Positions 24,793 to 25,519 of a DNA stretch of 25,519 nucleotides are shown here, piece by piece; the stretch's first letter is position 1; every line of letters starts with the position of its first letter. The notes under the pieces were generated by a model, which was not told where the DNA came from, made no database searches, and saw only the letters and a program-made list of their open reading frames with translations. Source of the DNA: a virus; the IMG/VR virus record IMGVR_UViG_3300037586_001091, positions 1 to 25,519 of that record. One strand, 5' to 3'. The position numbers were made by a program, and so were the translations under genes.

Positions 24793-25519
24793 ATGCCTAC
24801 TCCTATTCCTCCTTCTCCTGTTGAGAAACTCTCTAGATTTTATTATCCTTTAGAGAATAACTCTGCTACTACCTTTGCTGGTCCTACAGGTCTTGCTTCG
24901 GATAATGTATATGTATTTTTAGATGGAGTAAGTATACCCAAAGATCATCCTCATTATCCGTGGAAATTTGTTGCGGGAGAGGGAGTTGTTTTTACGGGGT
25001 CTAATGACACTAATGATCCTCCACCACTAAATGGAAATCTAGAAGTAGGAAGAACTACAAGTTTAAACTTTTCTAAATTTGGTTTTCCACAAGGATATCA
25101 TACTGATGCTAAAGTTTTAAATAGAGCCTTTACAGACGGTTTATTACAATCTAATGAATTAGTAGATTCAGCAGAAATTGCTAATACTGCTTGGGAAGAT
25201 GCTTCAGCAGTACCTACTCCTAATGAGGCACAAGCTAATGATTATATATTAATGTCTGATAATGCTAGTGAGTGGCAAATTAGAAATGCTGCTTGGTTTA
25301 GAAATAAAATGCTTCTAGACACAGATGATGATGTTAGATTTACTCAATGCTCCTCTACTGATTTAAGCTGTATTCTTGCTACAGATCTTAATGGAGATCC
25401 TCCTAATATAACTAATAACTTCTGGACTCCAGGGACTGTCTATTTTTCTGCTGTTGATCCTGGGAACAATGGAGCTTACAGTCCTGTTGCTGATGGTAGA
25501 ATAGGATATCTAAATCTAA
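24793..25519 (+). CDS. Second fibre/adaptor protein, 5' part (runs off the window)
   Basis: An open frame that begins one base after the previous stop (TAATATG) and stays open to the end of the window, giving 242 residues. The N-terminus has the same order of elements as the preceding fibre: RFYYPLENNSATTFAGP, VYVFLDGVSIPKDHPHYPW, LEVGRTTSLNFSKFG, then AKVLNRAFTDGLLQSNE. After this comes a linker with NDYILMSDNASEW (NDY at 149-151) and DTDDDVRFTQC, which lines up with the NDY...W...D...VQF linker of its neighbour. I take it as a second gp17-type domain protein from gene duplication. No clear ribosome site is present, so translation probably follows by reinitiation. The receptor-binding part lies beyond the window. 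Confidence 0.8.
   Translation, partial: MPTPIPPSPVEKLSRFYYPLENNSATTFAGPTGLASDNVYVFLDGVSIPKDHPHYPWKFVAGEGVVFTGSNDTNDPPPLNGNLEVGRTTSLNFSKFGFPQGYHTDAKVLNRAFTDGLLQSNELVDSAEIANTAWEDASAVPTPNEAQANDYILMSDNASEWQIRNAAWFRNKMLLDTDDDVRFTQCSSTDLSCILATDLNGDPPNITNNFWTPGTVYFSAVDPGNNGAYSPVADGRIGYLNL

Noticed and set aside
23637-25519. Diversity-generating retroelement target in the fibre genes
   Set aside because: No reverse transcriptase, template repeat or adenine-biased variable repeat was found in the window.

Overview
The window is the late (virion morphogenesis) region of a T7-like podophage. All genes are on the + strand. Scaffold, capsid, tail tube, internal virion and fibre genes follow the T7 gene 9-17 order. 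The DNA is AT-rich by inspection, and nearly all genes start with ATG behind or coupled to bacterial-type AGGAG/GAGG ribosome sites, so the host is a bacterium. The overall look resembles AT-rich marine T7-like phages, but the host cannot be fixed from this sequence. No tRNA, integrase, CRISPR or lysis gene is visible.

Layout. 3-374: C-terminal end of the scaffolding protein, then an intrinsic terminator. 430-837: an HNH homing-type endonuclease whose ribosome site lies inside that terminator. 838-1037: an untranslated leader with a promoter-like motif. 1038-2129: major capsid protein, followed by a strong terminator. 2240-5615: tail tubular proteins A and B. 5661-5744: a 27-residue membrane peptide. 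5728-7368: large terminase, which in T7 lies near the far end of the late region. 7368-7874: an endonuclease VII-type HNH protein. 7875-8075: a short non-coding gap with tandem 10-bp repeats and a promoter-like motif. 8076-23614: the ejection (internal virion) operon, made of a small charged protein, a gp13-like protein, a gp14-like protein, a gp15-like 1038-residue protein and a 3549-residue gp16-like protein. 23637-24791 and 24793-end: two consecutive fibre/adaptor proteins that both begin with a T7 gp17-type N-terminal domain; the second runs off the window.

How it works together. Four copies of a motif close to GGTACTTATATATAG stand before the capsid, the tail tube genes, the ejection operon and the fibres. 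They probably define four late transcription units read by a phage-encoded RNA polymerase. Two hairpin terminators bracket the capsid region, consistent with a separately set, high capsid output. The most interesting object is the 3549-residue ejection protein. It keeps a gp16-like C-terminus but has a very large N-terminal and central expansion. That expansion contains a region (about residues 666-845) that looks like an ADP-ribosyltransferase-type 'polyvalent protein' domain, so the phage may inject a host-modifying enzyme with its DNA. No lytic transglycosylase motif was found in it. All domain calls were made by eye, without database searches.
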